A program made the position numbers and the translations under genes. The notes beneath the pieces are model-generated. The model had not been told where the DNA came from. It ran no database searches and was given only the letters and a program-made list of their open reading frames with translations. This document shows, piece by piece, positions 5,076-6,424 of a stretch of 6,424 nt of DNA (the stretch's first letter is position 1; each line of letters starts with the position of its first letter). The stretch lies in contig CAMNAD010000085.1 of the NCBI GenBank assembly GCA_946530505.1, positions 1 to 6,424 of the forward strand, in the 5' to 3' direction. The stretch is from an uncultured Bacteroidales bacterium (GTDB lineage: Bacteria; Bacteroidota; Bacteroidia; Bacteroidales; UBA932).

Positions 5076-6424
5076 GCGTATTCCGTATTTCTTCAGTATC
5101 CTGAGAATAGGCTTCTTCACCGATTCCATCCAAAGCCAATAGCCGTGGTCGGAAGGATGCACCCCGTCTACGGTTGCTGCATAGTCCTTGCAGGCAGCAC
5201 TGGGATGCAGGAAATAGACGTCCTTGTAACGCTTGCATGCTATGTTCATCAGGCTGTCCGCCACATCTATCTTTGTCTGTTCCTTGGAATCCGACGAAGT
5301 GTTGAAGTTGCGGTTCTCCCTGTAGATTGTCTGGAGGAAGATGAGCGGTTTTCCGGGATGTGCGGCCTGGATTCTTTCTATGAACGGGAAGAGCCTTTCC
5401 TTCATCTGCTCAGGAGTGGGATTAGAGAATGCATCGACAATAAACGCTTCCAGATCCGCCTGTGCCAGCACCTCTGCAAAGTAGTCCTGCAGCCTGCAGT
5501 TGCCTCCGAGCCCTATGCTCAGGGCATCCAGGCCGGTTTCGCGTGCGAACTGTGCAATCCAGGTCATTCCTCCGCGCGAGGTGTTGGAACCCTGGGTATA
5601 GCTGCTGCCGAACACTCCTATCCTGTGACGGAAGGGGTACTCGAGCGGCTCCAGCACGGATCCTTCCTTCACTCCTATCTTCACGGAAAGGACTTCGCAA
5701 TAGGTCGGCAGATACATGAGGTAGTCCCGCATCTGCCCGTCGGCGGATGAAAGCAGGTTGAACGCGTCCTGGGGGCGTTTGCCTTCGATGACTCCGGAGC
5801 CTGCGTAAATCCATCTACCGTTCTCGCGGGCATACAGGTCATATCCCCATGCGGAAATATGGCTGGTGCGCTCCTGCTGCGTCTTCTGTCCGTAGCACGT
5901 CATGACGGAAATCTCCGGGGAATTCGTGCGGAATGCGACAGCAATGCCGGAGGAACTGCGCATCTGGAAGTTCTCTCCAGTGGTGAAGCCGTGGAAACGT
6001 TCCACATCCACCCTGTGGTAAGGGTTGGGGGTGTCGGGATACAGCTTTCCTGTCAGGGTCAGGCTGGAAGCTTCCGTGTAGACATGGCCCTTCCTGCCTT
6101 TTGGAGCCTTGGCATCGATATGCTCTTTCAGTATTTCCGGGTGGTCGGAAGTAGTCCACGTGATATGATGCTTCTCCGCCCAGTCGTAAATTTCGGGGTT
6201 GTTTACAATCCAGAGAGTCGTCTCAATGCCCTTCTTCTCGGCATCTTCTGCCAGGCCGGGGTTGTTGAGGAAAGCGTCGAGATCGTAGGAAATGCCTTTG
6301 TATCCTTTCTCTATGGCCCACGATGCCCAGGGCACTTTCTGCCCGCGGGAAATGAAAAGCACCTTGGCGGAAGGGTCGATCCGCAGCACTTCGTCGCAGA
6401 TGTTTTCACCGAAGGATGTGTAAT
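5073..6424 (-). CDS. GDPD-like / GxDLY / SGNH-hydrolase fusion protein (N-terminus outside window)
   Basis: The frame is open to the right edge; the GTG at 6389 is not a convincing start because 11 further sense codons precede it. Numbering from that GTG: residues 1-90 match the C-terminal part of a glycerophosphodiester phosphodiesterase barrel (TTLWIVNNPE at 57-66 and TTSDHPEIL at 79-87), while its catalytic N-terminal half is outside the window. Residues about 100-245 form an N-terminal SGNH-accessory domain with the signature GYDLY (182-186), matching the GxDLY family. Residues about 254-438 are an SGNH/GDSL hydrolase of the type usually paired with it: FGSSYTQG with Ser263 as probable nucleophile, GLGGN as the probable block II region, and DGVHP with Asp408 and His411 completing the triad. 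The SGNH part probably removes acyl groups from a glycan or lipid; the GDPD part would cleave a glycerophosphodiester. Export is likely but its signal would be outside the window. Confidence 0.8.
   Translation of the reverse strand, partial: YTSFGENICDEVLRIDPSAKVLFISRGQKVPWASWAIEKGYKGISYDLDAFLNNPGLAEDAEKKGIETTLWIVNNPEIYDWAEKHHITWTTSDHPEILKEHIDAKAPKGRKGHVYTEASSLTLTGKLYPDTPNPYHRVDVERFHGFTTGENFQMRSSSGIAVAFRTNSPEISVMTCYGQKTQQERTSHISAWGYDLYARENGRWIYAGSGVIEGKRPQDAFNLLSSADGQMRDYLMYLPTYCEVLSVKIGVKEGSVLEPLEYPFRHRIGVFGSSYTQGSNTSRGGMTWIAQFARETGLDALSIGLGGNCRLQDYFAEVLAQADLEAFIVDAFSNPTPEQMKERLFPFIERIQAAHPGKPLIFLQTIYRENRNFNTSSDSKEQTKIDVADSLMNIACKRYKDVYFLHPSAACKDYAATVDGVHPSDHGYWLWMESVKKPILRILKKYGIR

Noticed and set aside
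5071..5078. CGCTAGCG palindrome at the end of the esterase gene as a protein-binding site
   Set aside because: An 8-base palindrome inside coding sequence is common by chance, and no partner copy was seen.
3395..5090. Short similar words at the two ends of the toxin-antitoxin cassette (such as CCAAG and CCGTA) as insertion-site duplications
   Set aside because: Matches are only about five bases, not in equivalent positions, and expected by chance.

Overview
The window looks like an accessory carbohydrate-utilisation region from a Bacteroidota genome, probably Bacteroidales. Four things support this: a lipoprotein glycosidase-like gene, an SGNH enzyme carrying a GxDLY domain, A-rich translation starts without clear Shine-Dalgarno sequences, and a Bacteroidota-style TAnnTTTG promoter element in front of the toxin-antitoxin pair. 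The large genes look GC-rich (36 of 60 bases in a sample at 2041-2100), while the toxin-antitoxin pair is more AT-rich (24 of 60 at 4921-4980).

Positions 1-3399, plus strand: three tightly packed genes that read as one operon. They are the C-terminal end of a GH99-like/WbsX-family protein (open at the left edge), a metallo-beta-lactamase-fold hydrolase with a Tat-type export signal (starts 1 base after the previous stop), and a 677-residue lipoprotein that appears to be a beta-sandwich plus an alpha/alpha-toroid enzyme of unplaced family (starts directly at the previous stop). All three look destined for or compatible with the cell envelope.

Positions 3401-5000, minus strand: a two-gene AbiE-like (type IV) toxin-antitoxin module. 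The AbiEi/DUF6088-like antitoxin gene comes first and overlaps the AbiEii nucleotidyltransferase toxin gene. Just upstream of the antitoxin is a perfect inverted repeat with 16-bp arms and a 5-bp loop. It covers the predicted -7 promoter element, which fits an autorepression operator. The toxin stop codon lies one base from the stop of the convergent lipoprotein gene.

Positions 5073-6424, minus strand: the C-terminal part of a large multi-domain enzyme open at the right edge. It carries the end of a glycerophosphodiester-phosphodiesterase-like domain, then a GxDLY domain, then an SGNH/GDSL esterase domain with its Ser and Asp-His residues present.

The flanking genes together could process an exported or scavenged glycan bearing phosphodiester and ester groups (GH99-like, MBL phosphodiesterase-like, GDPD-like, SGNH esterase); this is inference from context. 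The AbiE pair looks like an independently acquired defence/maintenance cassette placed between the two groups. No RNA genes, CRISPR arrays or insertion sequences were seen, and no stretch over 300 bases lacks a gene.
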